This document shows, in pieces, positions 1 through 6,677 of a DNA stretch of 14,755 nucleotides. A model generated the notes under the pieces. The model searched no databases. It saw nothing but the letters and a program-made list of their open reading frames with translations, and had not been told where the DNA came from. The stretch is from an uncultured Collinsella sp. (lineage in GTDB: Bacteria; Actinomycetota; Coriobacteriia; Coriobacteriales; Coriobacteriaceae): positions 1-14,755 of the forward strand of contig CAJKEF010000009.1 in the NCBI GenBank assembly GCA_905198825.1, read 5' to 3'. The position numbers and the translations under genes were made by a program. The first letter of the stretch is position 1, and each line of letters starts with the position of its first letter.

Positions 1-1
1 T

Positions 2-307
2 ACCGAACGCGAGGAGTTTGCGACCGGAACGGCTCCCACCTACAAGAACAACAGCGTCTGGAAGTTCTACGGCACCAACAACACCAAGAAGACGGAGAAC
101 GACGACAAGGACAAGGACGAGAACGAGGACGAAGAGGAAACCACCACCACAACGACTACCACGACGACCACGACCACCGAGACCACGGGCGGCGACACCA
201 CCGGCGGCACCGGATCCACTGGTGGTTCGACCGGCGGCGATGGCGGCACGCCTACGCCCACGCCCACTCCCGACCCCTCGCCCACGCCTGACGATACGGT
301 CGGCTAG
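2..307 (+). CDS. C-terminal fragment, probable class A penicillin-binding protein (5' end outside window)
   Basis: The reading frame is open from the window edge to a TAG at 305-307, giving about 101 residues. The first residues (EFATGTAPTYKNNSVWKFYG) resemble the segment after the transpeptidase domain in actinobacterial bifunctional penicillin-binding proteins, which polymerise and cross-link peptidoglycan outside the membrane. No catalytic motif lies in the window, so this call is an inference. The rest is low-complexity. A charged Lys/Asp/Glu stretch is followed by 13 consecutive Thr (140-178) written with mixed codons (ACC, ACA, ACG, ACT), then Gly/Thr repeats, then a TPTPTP segment ending PDDTVG. 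Such tails are common on extracytoplasmic cell-wall enzymes and may span the wall or be glycosylated. Another secreted wall protein is possible. The gene converges on argR. Confidence 0.5.
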   Translation, partial: TEREEFATGTAPTYKNNSVWKFYGTNNTKKTENDDKDKDENEDEEETTTTTTTTTTTTTETTGGDTTGGTGSTGGSTGGDGGTPTPTPTPDPSPTPDDTVG

Positions 308-329
308 AAATCATCCGGCCATAAGCAAC

Positions 330-371
330 AAGGCCCCCGAGCAGCTTATTAAACTGCTCGGGGGCCTTTTT
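330..371 (+). terminator. Intrinsic terminator of the penicillin-binding-protein-like gene
   Basis: A perfect 15-bp stem has arms at 330-344 (aaggcccccgagcag) and 354-368 with a 9-nt loop. The 3' arm runs into a TTTT tract at 367-370. It lies 22 nt after the stop codon at 307, as expected for the end of this transcription unit. Confidence 0.9.
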
Positions 372-410
372 AGTTTAAAGCGACCTGATGGGCGGTCTTT
401 ATACCGGCAG

Positions 411-449
411 ACAAAAAAGGGGGGCACCGACCATCGTCGATACCCCCTT
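411..449 (-). terminator. Intrinsic terminator of argR
   Basis: Read on the minus strand, arm AAGGGGG (449-443) pairs with CCCCCTT (423-417). The arm is followed by T residues at 418-413. A further CGAC/GTCG pairing lies inside the loop. It sits about 50 nt after the argR stop and faces the terminator of the convergent plus-strand gene. Confidence 0.75.
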
Positions 450-498
450 ACAGGCAACTATGTAAGCGCGCGCAGGGCCGAGCGCACGACCCGCACGC

Positions 499-936
499 CT
501 ACTTGCGAGAATTGCTCAGCTTATTGATCAGCGCCTCGAGACGCTCGCCGTCCTCGGCCGTCTGGGCAATAACCAAAATCGTATCGTTGCCGGCAAGCGA
601 GCCAAGCACATCGGGCAACTCTGCCGCATCAACGGCGGCGGCGATGCCGGAAGCCGTGCCAGGCTGAGCCTTGATCATAACCAGATTATCGGTACGCAGA
701 ACGCCCGTTACGAGCTCGGAAACCATACGCTGCAGGTGCAGGTCCTCTGCCAGAACATAGATACCCTCGGGGAGCTTACGCAGCCCCATATCGGCAATAT
801 CGCGAGAGACAGTCGCCTGCGTGCAATCAAAGCCCATAGCGCGGAGCTCATCGACCAGCACGCGCTGCGTGCGGACGTCCTTATTGCGCACAATATCTCT
901 AATGGCATCCTGGCGCCCATTGCGTTTTTTAGCCAT
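499..936 (-). CDS. argR: Arginine repressor ArgR
   Basis: This is a DNA-binding regulator of arginine biosynthesis and catabolism genes that in this family acts as an arginine-responsive hexamer. The product is 145 residues, normal for the family. The N-terminal winged helix-turn-helix carries the hallmark TQATVSRDIADMGLRK (about 39-54). The C-terminal oligomerisation and arginine-binding domain shows GTASGIAAAVD (93-103) and AGNDTI (115-120). The frame could extend 11 codons upstream, but ATG at 934-936 follows a GGAGAGAGG ribosome site and gives the usual MAKK-like start. One residue is unusual: the GDDT motif reads GNDT, so Asn117 stands where E. coli ArgR has Asp128. No arginine pathway gene is adjacent. 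It forms a stand-alone unit ended by the terminator at 411-449. Confidence 0.95.
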   Translation of the reverse strand: MAKKRNGRQDAIRDIVRNKDVRTQRVLVDELRAMGFDCTQATVSRDIADMGLRKLPEGIYVLAEDLHLQRMVSELVTGVLRTDNLVMIKAQPGTASGIAAAVDAAELPDVLGSLAGNDTILVIAQTAEDGERLEALINKLSNSRK

Positions 937-1068
937 ACAAACCCTCTCTCCAAAAGATGGCGGAGACAATCAATCAGTGATTGAATAGTTTAACGCTATT
1001 TGAAGGCTTTTGTGTATAAGAACGCATTTCGAAACAATTCTATGCAAATTTATTTCGTAATGAGCCGT

Positions 1069-2118
1069 TTAGGCGGTTTTTGCGCCCGTCCGGTTAAGAA
1101 AAGCCGCCAGATGCGTACACATCACGCAGCGCGCGGGCTTGGCGCTGGCGATCGGCCCAAACAACAGACCGAGTCCCCGATGGTTGTCTTTGAGCGCGGC
1201 GACCATCTGACGGGTTCGAGGCGCATCGAGCATATCACGCATGCGGGCGGAACGCTCAATTGACGACACCCCATGCGGGCTCAGACACAAATTCTCGATG
1301 CAGGCGACCAGTCCGGCAAAGTAGAACTTTTGGCTTGCCAGCTTGAGCCGACCACCGCTATCTGCTTCCGAGAGTGAGTCCGCAAGCTCGTCGAGCGCTC
1401 GAGTGTCATCGGATATCCTGGCATACATGGTGGGATCAAAGGCATCTGTAAGCTTAGGTGCCACCGCGTGGAAACAAGCGTCGCCGCAGCCGGACACGAA
1501 TCGTGCCTGCGAGAGCGCATAAGCCATAAACTCAACCGTACGGTACGCCTTGCCGCGCGACAGGCATGCCTCAAACAGCGGACGGCTATACATCACGCCA
1601 GAGGTCTGAGCGACTAGGCCGCCCAAAATCAACTGGGGCAGCCCAGTCACCATAGAAGACTCGTCTTCTATGGCGATAGAGGCAGCATCCAAGACGCGCG
1701 AATGACGCTCGCGATGCGCATCGTATCGATCGAGCGACACCGAGGGGAGCACAATGTCTGCCGCAGTATCGCACGCGATATCGACCATCTTGGAAAGGGC
1801 CTGCGGAGCAAACCACTCATCGGCGTTCATGGCGATGATTTGAGAGCCGCGCGAGGCATCAAAACCGGCACGAATACAAGCGCCGCGCTTCGCGTCCTCG
1901 ACGTCAATCAAATCAATATGGATGTCCCTGTCGGCAGCAACTTGAAGCGAATGGCGCACACCGGGCGCAGCATCGCGGCAGACAACGACAATCTGCAAAT
2001 CGTAGAGGTCTTGGTTCTGGATACTCTCGAGCGCACGCATCGCATAGCTGGGCGAACCTTCTACCACAAGGATCACCGAAAGTCGCGGATGCGAGCCACG
2101 TCGAACCAAGTTATCCAT
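1069..2118 (-). CDS. Family 2 glycosyltransferase-like protein, weak DXD motif
   Basis: The 349-residue product starts like a GT-A fold glycosyltransferase: LSVILVVEGSPSYAMRALES at about 13-32, then the second strand LQIVVVC at 41-47. GT2 enzymes transfer a sugar from a nucleotide sugar to an acceptor, often at the membrane in wall, teichoic acid or capsule synthesis. The metal-binding DXD that normally closes the nucleotide-binding half appears as MNADEWF (97-103), with Asn98 in place of the first Asp. Activity on a metal-bound sugar nucleotide is therefore uncertain. The C-terminal half is not one I recognise, and I see no clear transmembrane segment. The ATG at 2118 touches its only purine-rich site (GAGAGG), so a TTG three codons later (2107-2109) may be the real start. 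It lies between truA and argR, and no sugar genes sit nearby. Confidence 0.7.
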   Translation of the reverse strand: MDNLVRRGSHPRLSVILVVEGSPSYAMRALESIQNQDLYDLQIVVVCRDAAPGVRHSLQVAADRDIHIDLIDVEDAKRGACIRAGFDASRGSQIIAMNADEWFAPQALSKMVDIACDTAADIVLPSVSLDRYDAHRERHSRVLDAASIAIEDESSMVTGLPQLILGGLVAQTSGVMYSRPLFEACLSRGKAYRTVEFMAYALSQARFVSGCGDACFHAVAPKLTDAFDPTMYARISDDTRALDELADSLSEADSGGRLKLASQKFYFAGLVACIENLCLSPHGVSSIERSARMRDMLDAPRTRQMVAALKDNHRGLGLLFGPIASAKPARCVMCTHLAAFLNRTGAKTA

Positions 2119-2152
2119 CCTCTCGACAGCAATGAATCAAACTGTCGTTCAT
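2111..2152 (-). other. Hairpin and 13-codon mini-ORF overlapping the glycosyltransferase start
   Basis: On the minus strand, CGACAG (2147-2142) can pair with CTGTCG (2129-2124) just before the GAGAGG and ATG of the glycosyltransferase. An ATG at 2152-2150 opens a 13-codon frame (MNDSLIHCCREDG) that runs through this hairpin and stops at 2111-2113, inside the first codons of the larger gene. This arrangement could couple translation, but the mini-ORF has only a weak ribosome site and may be chance. Confidence 0.25.
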
Positions 2153-2270
2153 GGTACACCCCGGCAATAAAAGCAATGAGACACCGGTTGCACTGCACGC
2201 CAAGAACAGATGTTGCACACGCGCAGCCCACAGATGACAGGTGCCGACGAACGGCGCGTCGAGCCCTCCC

Positions 2271-3095
2271 CTAGTCGAGCACGACAAGCTCGGCGGGATC
2301 GTAATCCACGCCCATAAACGTAAGGCCGCAGGCAGGAGCCGTGGGGCCCGCAGCGGTACGATCGCAAGCATCGATGACCTCGCGCATCCACTCGGGTTCA
2401 CGGCGATGCATGCCAATCTCGACAAGCGTGCCAACGATCGTACGGACCATCGAATGCAGAAACGCATTGCCCTCGATGGTAAACGTCAGGATGTCCTCGC
2501 CAAACGCAACCTCATGGCCAAACTCGGCGCGCATTACGCAGCGGTGCGTAGGTTTGCCCACGGCAGAAGCAACCTTGCAAAAGCTTTTAAAGTCCTGCTC
2601 GCCCAAAAGCGCAGGGCAGGCGGCCGCCATCGCATCGACGTCGAGGGGACAGCGATGCCACCACACGGCACCGCGGGACAACACGGGGCGCGCATCGCGA
2701 TCGGCAATACGGTATGTATACGTACGGGAACGCGCGTCAAAGCGTGCAGAAAAGCCTTTACGGGCCCTGTAGACCTCGTTGATGGCGATATCTTTGGGCA
2801 GCAGGGCATCCATAGCCCGCAGCCACCTACGGCGCGTACACGCGAGCTCAGCGTCCGTTACGGGAACGCTGATGTACTGAGCCACGGCATGCACGCCGGC
2901 ATCGGTACGCCCCGCGCACGTCAAATCGATCGGGCGGCGAAGCAGCGTCTCGATGGCTCGACGCAGCTCGCCCGCAACCGTCGTCTGTCCCGGCTGCTCG
3001 GCAAATCCGCTATACGACGAGCCATCATAGGCCACACGAAATACGAGCGTGGCGTCAAGCTCGGAAATCAAATTGAAATCAGACGGGGCAGTCAT
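2271..3095 (-). CDS. truA: tRNA pseudouridine(38-40) synthase TruA
   Basis: TruA isomerises uridines 38-40 in the anticodon arm of many tRNAs to pseudouridine. The 274-residue product has the family length. It shows the N-terminal strand VFRVAYDGSSYSGFAEQPGQ and the catalytic loop CAGRTDAGVHA, whose Asp (residue 65 counted from the chosen start) is the nucleophile. It also has FSARFDARSRTYTYRI, and the C-terminal motif FLHSMVRTIVGTLVEIG, which is diagnostic of TruA. A TTG five codons upstream is in frame, but ATG at 3093-3095 is preceded by GGGAG at good spacing. In many actinobacteria truA follows rplQ, as it does here. It lies just beyond the rplQ terminator with only about 35 nt between, so expression may depend on read-through. 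Confidence 0.95.
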   Translation of the reverse strand: MTAPSDFNLISELDATLVFRVAYDGSSYSGFAEQPGQTTVAGELRRAIETLLRRPIDLTCAGRTDAGVHAVAQYISVPVTDAELACTRRRWLRAMDALLPKDIAINEVYRARKGFSARFDARSRTYTYRIADRDARPVLSRGAVWWHRCPLDVDAMAAACPALLGEQDFKSFCKVASAVGKPTHRCVMRAEFGHEVAFGEDILTFTIEGNAFLHSMVRTIVGTLVEIGMHRREPEWMREVIDACDRTAAGPTAPACGLTFMGVDYDPAELVVLD

Positions 3096-3130
3096 GGGCG
3101 CTCCCAACAAACAAGTAACGGTATCGCGAC

Positions 3131-3161
3131 AAAAAAAGAGGGGTACGCGAACGTACCCCTC
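3131..3161 (-). terminator. Intrinsic terminator after rplQ
   Basis: On the minus strand a perfect 10-bp stem (GAGGGGTACG, 3161-3152, with its complement at 3147-3138) closes on a TTCG loop. It is followed at once by seven T (3137-3131). It ends the alpha-operon transcript about 27 nt after the rplQ stop and separates it from truA. Confidence 0.92.
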
Positions 3162-3187
3162 GAATATAGCCTATGCAGACAGAATGT

Positions 3188-3655
3188 CTACTCAGCGGTC
3201 TCCTCAGCAGGAGCCTCCTCGACAGCCTCGACCTTCTTGGGAGCAGCGGCCTTCTTGGGGGCCGGAGCAGCCTTCTTGGCCTTAGGCGTGCAAGGCTCGG
3301 TGACGAGCTCCATGATAACGATAGGAGCGTTATCGCCCTTACGGTTACCGAGCTTCATGATGCGGGTGTAACCGCCGTTGCGGTCCTGCCACATGCCCTG
3401 AGCAGCCTTGTCGAAGATCTCGGCAACGAGCTGCTTATCGCCGAGCTTGGCGATAGCCAGACGACGAGAGTGCAGGTCGCCCTTCTTGGCCCAAGTGATG
3501 ATCGGGTCGACGACCGAACGCAGCGCCTTAGCGCGGGTCTCGGTGGTCTTGATGCGGTCGTTCTCGAAGAGGGCCTTAGCAAGGCTCTTCTTCATGGCCT
3601 TGGTGTGGCTCGCATCGGTGCCGAGCTTCAGGCCCTTCTTAACGTTGTGACGCAT
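3188..3655 (-). CDS. rplQ: 50S ribosomal protein L17, with C-terminal extension
   Basis: L17 is a large-subunit protein near the peptide exit region. Residues 1 to about 120 match the bacterial core, from MRHNVKKGLKLGTDASHTKA through RIMKLGNRKGDNAPIVIMEL. Residues 121-155 form a Lys/Ala/Pro run turning into an acidic Glu/Ala end (EEAPAEETAE). This makes the protein about 30 residues longer than the compact L17 of many bacteria; similar basic/acidic tails are common in actinobacteria. A GAGGAG site lies 10 nt before the ATG. It is the last gene of the alpha operon, 30 nt after rpoA, and is closed by the terminator at 3131-3161. Confidence 0.98.
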   Translation of the reverse strand: MRHNVKKGLKLGTDASHTKAMKKSLAKALFENDRIKTTETRAKALRSVVDPIITWAKKGDLHSRRLAIAKLGDKQLVAEIFDKAAQGMWQDRNGGYTRIMKLGNRKGDNAPIVIMELVTEPCTPKAKKAAPAPKKAAAPKKVEAVEEAPAEETAE

Positions 3656-3685
3656 GGTCTAGTTTCTCCTCAAATATGCGAAGCA

Positions 3686-4627
3686 TTAAGCCTTCAGGCT
3701 CAGGCCCATGGACTCAAGCTTGTCCTTCACTTCCTCGATCGACTTAACACCGAAGTTACGGATGTTGAGCAGATCGTTCTCCGAGAACTCAACGAGCTGA
3801 CGGACCGAGTGAATGCTGGCGCGCTTAAGGCAGTTGTAGGAACGGACGGAAAGGTCCAGATCCTCGATCTGCTTGTCCAGCTCGGCGTTGTCGTTGGTGA
3901 CCTCGGGAGCGAAGATCGAAGCCTCCTCCTCGACCTCGGGGGTCTCGGCAAGGTTCATAAAGGCGGCCATATGCTGGTTGATGATATTGGCAGCCTGGAC
4001 CACGGCGTCGCGCGGGGCGATGGAACCGTTGGTCTCGATCTCGAGGACAAGGCGGTCGTAGTCGGTATGCTGGCCGACACGGCAAGCCTCAACGAGCTTG
4101 GCGCAACGGGAAACCGGCGAGTACAGCGAGTCGACGTGGATCACACCGATGGGATCGTTGTCGCGCTTGTTGGCCTCGCCAGAAACATAGCCGCGGCCAT
4201 AGCCGATGCGCATGCTCATGGTGAGATGGCCACCCTCGGTGAGCGTAGCGATGTGCTGCTCGGGGTTAACCAGCTCAAACTCGGACGGAATAAAGAAGTC
4301 CGCACCGGTGACCTCGCAGGGGCCGTCAACCGAGATGGTGGCGGTCGCCTCGTCGGTCGTGCCGAGAGCCCTGAAGACAAGACCCTTGACATTCAGGACG
4401 ATGTCGGTGACATCCTCGACCATGTTAGGGATGGTCATGAACTCGTGCTGCGCACCATCGATCTGAATAGCCTCGACGGCGGCACCCTCGAGCGAGGACA
4501 GAAGAACGCGACGAAGGGAGTTACCCAGCGTATCGCCGTAGCCACGCTCGAGCGGCTCGACGGAGACACGAGCAGACGTCTCGTTGATCTCTTCGACCTG
4601 AACCTGAGGCCTAATGAATTCTGACAT
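3686..4627 (-). CDS. rpoA: DNA-directed RNA polymerase subunit alpha
   Basis: The alpha subunit dimerises to nucleate RNA polymerase assembly, and its C-terminal domain contacts UP elements and activators. The 313-residue product is full length. The N-terminal dimerisation domain contains GYGDTLGNSLRRVLLSSLEG (29-48) and the YGRGYVSGEANK region near 143-154. An acidic linker spans about 227-255. The C-terminal domain (258-312) has VRSYNCLKRASIHSVRQL and NIRNFGVKSIEEVKDKL. Arg262 and Asn265 match the DNA-contacting E. coli residues Arg265 and Asn268. The ATG at 4627 has GGAGG at ideal spacing. It sits 32 nt after rpsD and 30 nt before rplQ, the standard order. Confidence 0.99.
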   Translation of the reverse strand: MSEFIRPQVQVEEINETSARVSVEPLERGYGDTLGNSLRRVLLSSLEGAAVEAIQIDGAQHEFMTIPNMVEDVTDIVLNVKGLVFRALGTTDEATATISVDGPCEVTGADFFIPSEFELVNPEQHIATLTEGGHLTMSMRIGYGRGYVSGEANKRDNDPIGVIHVDSLYSPVSRCAKLVEACRVGQHTDYDRLVLEIETNGSIAPRDAVVQAANIINQHMAAFMNLAETPEVEEEASIFAPEVTNDNAELDKQIEDLDLSVRSYNCLKRASIHSVRQLVEFSENDLLNIRNFGVKSIEEVKDKLESMGLSLKA

Positions 4628-4659
4628 GTATTACCTCCAGCCTCAGCAGCCCGGATGGA

Positions 4660-5256
4660 CTACTTAGAGTAGAGCTCGACGATGAGCTGCTCGTTGATAT
4701 CACCGCTGATCTGCTCACGCGTCGGCAGAGCGAGCACGTTACCAGACAGCTTCTCGATATCGACCTCGAGCCAGCCAGGGACCTCAAAGCGCTCGGAGGA
4801 AATCAGGGCCTCCTTGATGGGGAGGAGGTCACGGAACTTCTCGCCGACAGCGACGACGTCGCCGGCCTTGACGCGGTAGGACGGGATGTCCACGCGCTTG
4901 CCGTTCACGGTGAAGTGACCGTGACGGACGGACTGACGAGCCTCTTTGCGGGTGCGGGCGAAGCCAAGACGGAAGACGACGTTGTCGAGGCGAGACTCAA
5001 GGATGATCATGAGGTTCTCACCGGTGACGCCGTTCATCTTACGGGCCTTGTTGAAGTAGCCGTGGAACTGCTTCTCCAGAACGCCATAGATGAACTTGAC
5101 CTTCTGCTTCTCGCGCAGCTGCATGCCGTACTCAGATTCCTTGCGACGGCGCTTGGGCTGACGGATAGATTCCTTCTTGCTGCTGTAACCGAGCTCAGCG
5201 GGATCGATCCCGAGCTGACGGCAGCGCTTAAGAACAGGAGTCCTGTCGATTGCCAT
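4660..5256 (-). CDS. rpsD: 30S ribosomal protein S4, zinc-free type
   Basis: S4 is a primary 16S rRNA-binding protein that starts 5'-domain assembly, and in several bacteria it also represses its own operon. The 198 residues contain the S4 RNA-binding domain at about 89-150 (ESRLDNVVFRLGFARTRKEA, then VNGKRVDIPSYRVKAGD). The N terminus has only one cysteine (Cys12) and lacks the four-Cys zinc site of the C+ form, so this is the C- type. A cluster of basic residues (about 31-41) replaces it. The start is preceded by AAAGGA. It lies 19 nt after rpsK and 32 nt before rpoA, within one alpha-operon transcript. Confidence 0.98.
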   Translation of the reverse strand: MAIDRTPVLKRCRQLGIDPAELGYSSKKESIRQPKRRRKESEYGMQLREKQKVKFIYGVLEKQFHGYFNKARKMNGVTGENLMIILESRLDNVVFRLGFARTRKEARQSVRHGHFTVNGKRVDIPSYRVKAGDVVAVGEKFRDLLPIKEALISSERFEVPGWLEVDIEKLSGNVLALPTREQISGDINEQLIVELYSK

Positions 5257-5275
5257 ATTGATACGATCCTTTCAG

Positions 5276-5680
5276 TTACACGCGGCGACGCTTCTTGGGG
5301 CGGCAGCCGTTGTGCGGAATGGGGGTCTTGTCCTGGATGCTCGAGACCTCGAGGCCAGCAGCCTGGAGGGAGCGGATGGCGGTCTCACGACCGGAGCCGG
5401 GGCCCTTGACGAAGACGGAAACCTTCTTCATACCGTGCTCCATGGCCTGCTTGGCAGCAGCCTCGGCAGCCATCTGGGCAGCGAACGGCGTGGACTTACG
5501 GGAGCCCTTGAAGCCCACCTGGCCAGCCGACTTCCAGGAAATGACGTTGCCCTGGGGATCGGTGATCGAAACGATCGTGTTGTTGAACGTAGAACGAATG
5601 TGAGCCTGGCCCACGGAAATGTTCTTACGGTCCGCGCGCTTCAGACGGGCAGCGCGAACGTTCTTCTTAGCAGTAGCCAT
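5276..5680 (-). CDS. rpsK: 30S ribosomal protein S11
   Basis: S11 lies on the small-subunit platform beside the E site and contacts 16S rRNA near S18 and S21. The 134-residue product has the family length. It shows GQAHIRSTFNNTIVSITDPQ, the SAGQVGFKGSRKSTPFAAQ segment and the typical end DKTPIPHNGCRPKKRRRV. The ATG follows AAGGAG at good distance. Gaps are 14 nt from rpsM and 19 nt to rpsD, so it is cotranscribed. Confidence 0.99.
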   Translation of the reverse strand: MATAKKNVRAARLKRADRKNISVGQAHIRSTFNNTIVSITDPQGNVISWKSAGQVGFKGSRKSTPFAAQMAAEAAAKQAMEHGMKKVSVFVKGPGSGRETAIRSLQAAGLEVSSIQDKTPIPHNGCRPKKRRRV

Positions 5681-5694
5681 CTATCTAGCGCTCC

Positions 5695-6069
5695 TTATTT
5701 CTTCTTCTTAGCACCGATCTGACGCTTCGGGCCCTTGCGGGTACGAGCGTTAGTGTGGGTGCGCTGGCCGCGGACCGGGAGGCCCTTGCGGTGACGAAGG
5801 CCGCGGTTGCAGCCGATGTCCATAAGGCGCTTGACGTTCTGGTTGCGCTCACGGCGGAGGTCGCCCTCAACCATGATCTGGTTCTTATCGATATAATCGC
5901 GGATGGCGTTAACCTCATCCTCGGTGAGGTCCTTAACGCGCGTATCCACGTTAACGTTGCACTCGACGCAGATCTTCGTCGCAGTGGTGCGGCCGATGCC
6001 GTAAATGTAGGTCAGACCGATCTCAACGCGCTTCTCACGCGGGAGGTCGACACCATTAATACGGGCCAA
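5695..6069 (-). CDS. rpsM: 30S ribosomal protein S13, TTG start
   Basis: S13 sits at the head of the small subunit and contacts the P-site tRNA and, across the subunit bridge, L5. The 124 residues begin MARINGVDLPREKRVEIGLT and include the helix-two-turn-helix region YIYGIGRTTATKI. The basic tail is RGLRHRKGLPVRGQRTHTNA followed by Arg/Lys-rich residues. The start codon is TTG (6067-6069). No in-frame ATG lies before it after the rpmJ stop, and GAGGAG is spaced 6 nt upstream, so the TTG is convincing. It follows rpmJ by 14 nt. Confidence 0.98.
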   Translation of the reverse strand: MARINGVDLPREKRVEIGLTYIYGIGRTTATKICVECNVNVDTRVKDLTEDEVNAIRDYIDKNQIMVEGDLRRERNQNVKRLMDIGCNRGLRHRKGLPVRGQRTHTNARTRKGPKRQIGAKKKK

Positions 6070-6083
6070 CGTAGTCTCCTCTC

Positions 6084-6197
6084 TTAACCCTGACGCTGCT
6101 TATGACGGGGGTTCTCGCAAATGACGAGGACCTTGCCATGGCGCCTAATGATTTTGCACTTATCGCACATCTTCTTGACCGAAGGACGTACCTTCAT
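6084..6197 (-). CDS. rpmJ: 50S ribosomal protein L36, zinc-ribbon type
   Basis: L36 is the smallest large-subunit protein and binds 23S rRNA near the base of the L7/L12 stalk. The 37-residue product starts MKVRPSVKKMCDKCKIIRRH and ends NPRHKQRQG. Cys11, Cys14, Cys27 and His32 form the Zn-binding set of the C+ form. An AAAGGAAG ribosome site lies 6-8 nt before the ATG. It is first in the rpmJ-rpsM-rpsK-rpsD-rpoA-rplQ group. A 150-nt gap with two hairpins separates it from infA. Confidence 0.98.
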   Translation of the reverse strand: MKVRPSVKKMCDKCKIIRRHGKVLVICENPRHKQRQG

Positions 6198-6246
6198 CGT
6201 TCTTCCTTTCGGTAGCGCTCAAACTACTTCCCTACTATCTACTCGC

Positions 6247-6322
6247 CCAGCCGCAGGCGTTTAAAACTATGGCTGGTCTTCACACACAATCCGACCGTAG
6301 GTTGAGCTAAGCCTGCAGTCGG
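6247..6322 (-). promoter_or_regulatory. Structured leader between infA and rpmJ, two hairpins
   Basis: The 150-nt infA-rpmJ gap (6198-6347) has no gene. On the minus strand an 11-pair hairpin spans 6322-6291: CCGAC pairs with GTCGG, then further pairs continue across one mismatch. A second hairpin spans 6276-6247 with arms CCAGCC and GGCTGG. Neither is followed by a T run, so they do not look like terminators. In E. coli, S4 represses the alpha operon by binding a leader structure just before rpsM. This region is in an equivalent place, but binding is only my inference. Confidence 0.4.
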
Positions 6323-6347
6323 AAATGGAGTGCGTGTATGCGTGCCG

Positions 6348-6566
6348 CTATTTGTAGCGATAGGTGATGCGGCCGCGGGTCAGGTCGTACGGGGAAAGCT
6401 CCACGACAACCCTGTCACCGGGGAGAATACGGATGTAATTCATTCGGATCTTGCCAGAAATGTTGCACAGAACCGAATGACCGTTCTCGAGCTCAACCTT
6501 AAACATGGCATTGGGCAACGGTTCCTTTACCGTACCCTCGAGCTCAATTGCGTCTTCCTTCTTCAC
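6348..6566 (-). CDS. infA: Translation initiation factor IF-1
   Basis: IF-1 binds the A site of the 30S subunit during initiation. The product is one OB-fold. From the GTG at 6564-6566 it is 72 residues, the usual length, and reads MKKEDAIELEGTVKEPLPNA through ISGKIRMNYIRILPGD to SPYDLTRGRITYRYK. The frame extends two codons further to a TTG at 6570-6572, closer to the only purine-rich stretch (AGAGAAAG), so the exact start is open. There is no in-frame ATG near the start, and an ATG at 6576 is out of frame. Large gaps on both sides (map side and rpmJ side) and a promoter candidate at 6606-6634 suggest partly independent expression. Confidence 0.96.
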   Translation of the reverse strand: MKKEDAIELEGTVKEPLPNAMFKVELENGHSVLCNISGKIRMNYIRILPGDRVVVELSPYDLTRGRITYRYK

Positions 6567-6605
6567 AAGCAATCATCTTTCTCTAGAAAACGACAGCGAT
6601 TGAGT

Positions 6606-6634
6606 ATTTTACAACACGTATGCACGCATCGTAA
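6606..6634 (-). promoter_or_regulatory. Candidate sigma-70 type promoter for infA
   Basis: On the minus strand a -35-like TTACGA (6634-6629) and a -10-like TAAAAT (6611-6606) are separated by exactly 17 nt. The -10 is preceded by TG (extended -10 character). Transcription would begin near 6599, about 33 nt before the infA GTG. The -35 match is weak. The direct repeat TCGTAAT overlaps it. Confidence 0.45.
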
Positions 6635-6677
6635 TAACTTCGTAATGGCTCCACATCTAAGTGGAACTTGTTACTTT

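Noticed and set aside
67..285. Minus-strand frame with a long polyvaline run.
   Set aside because: It is the antisense shadow of the polythreonine tail of the plus-strand gene.
961..1068. Possible ARG boxes upstream of argR (AT-rich stretches such as TGCAAATTTATTTCG).
   Set aside because: Only about 3 of 5 positions match in each half-site; AT-rich promoter DNA gives such matches by chance.
1062..1080. Small hairpin followed by TTTTT on the plus strand.
   Set aside because: The stem is only 3-4 bp and no plus-strand gene precedes it.
3173..4624. Long plus-strand open frame of 483 codons.
   Set aside because: It lies antisense to rplQ and rpoA, both certain. The frame is open because of codon bias and has no family signature.
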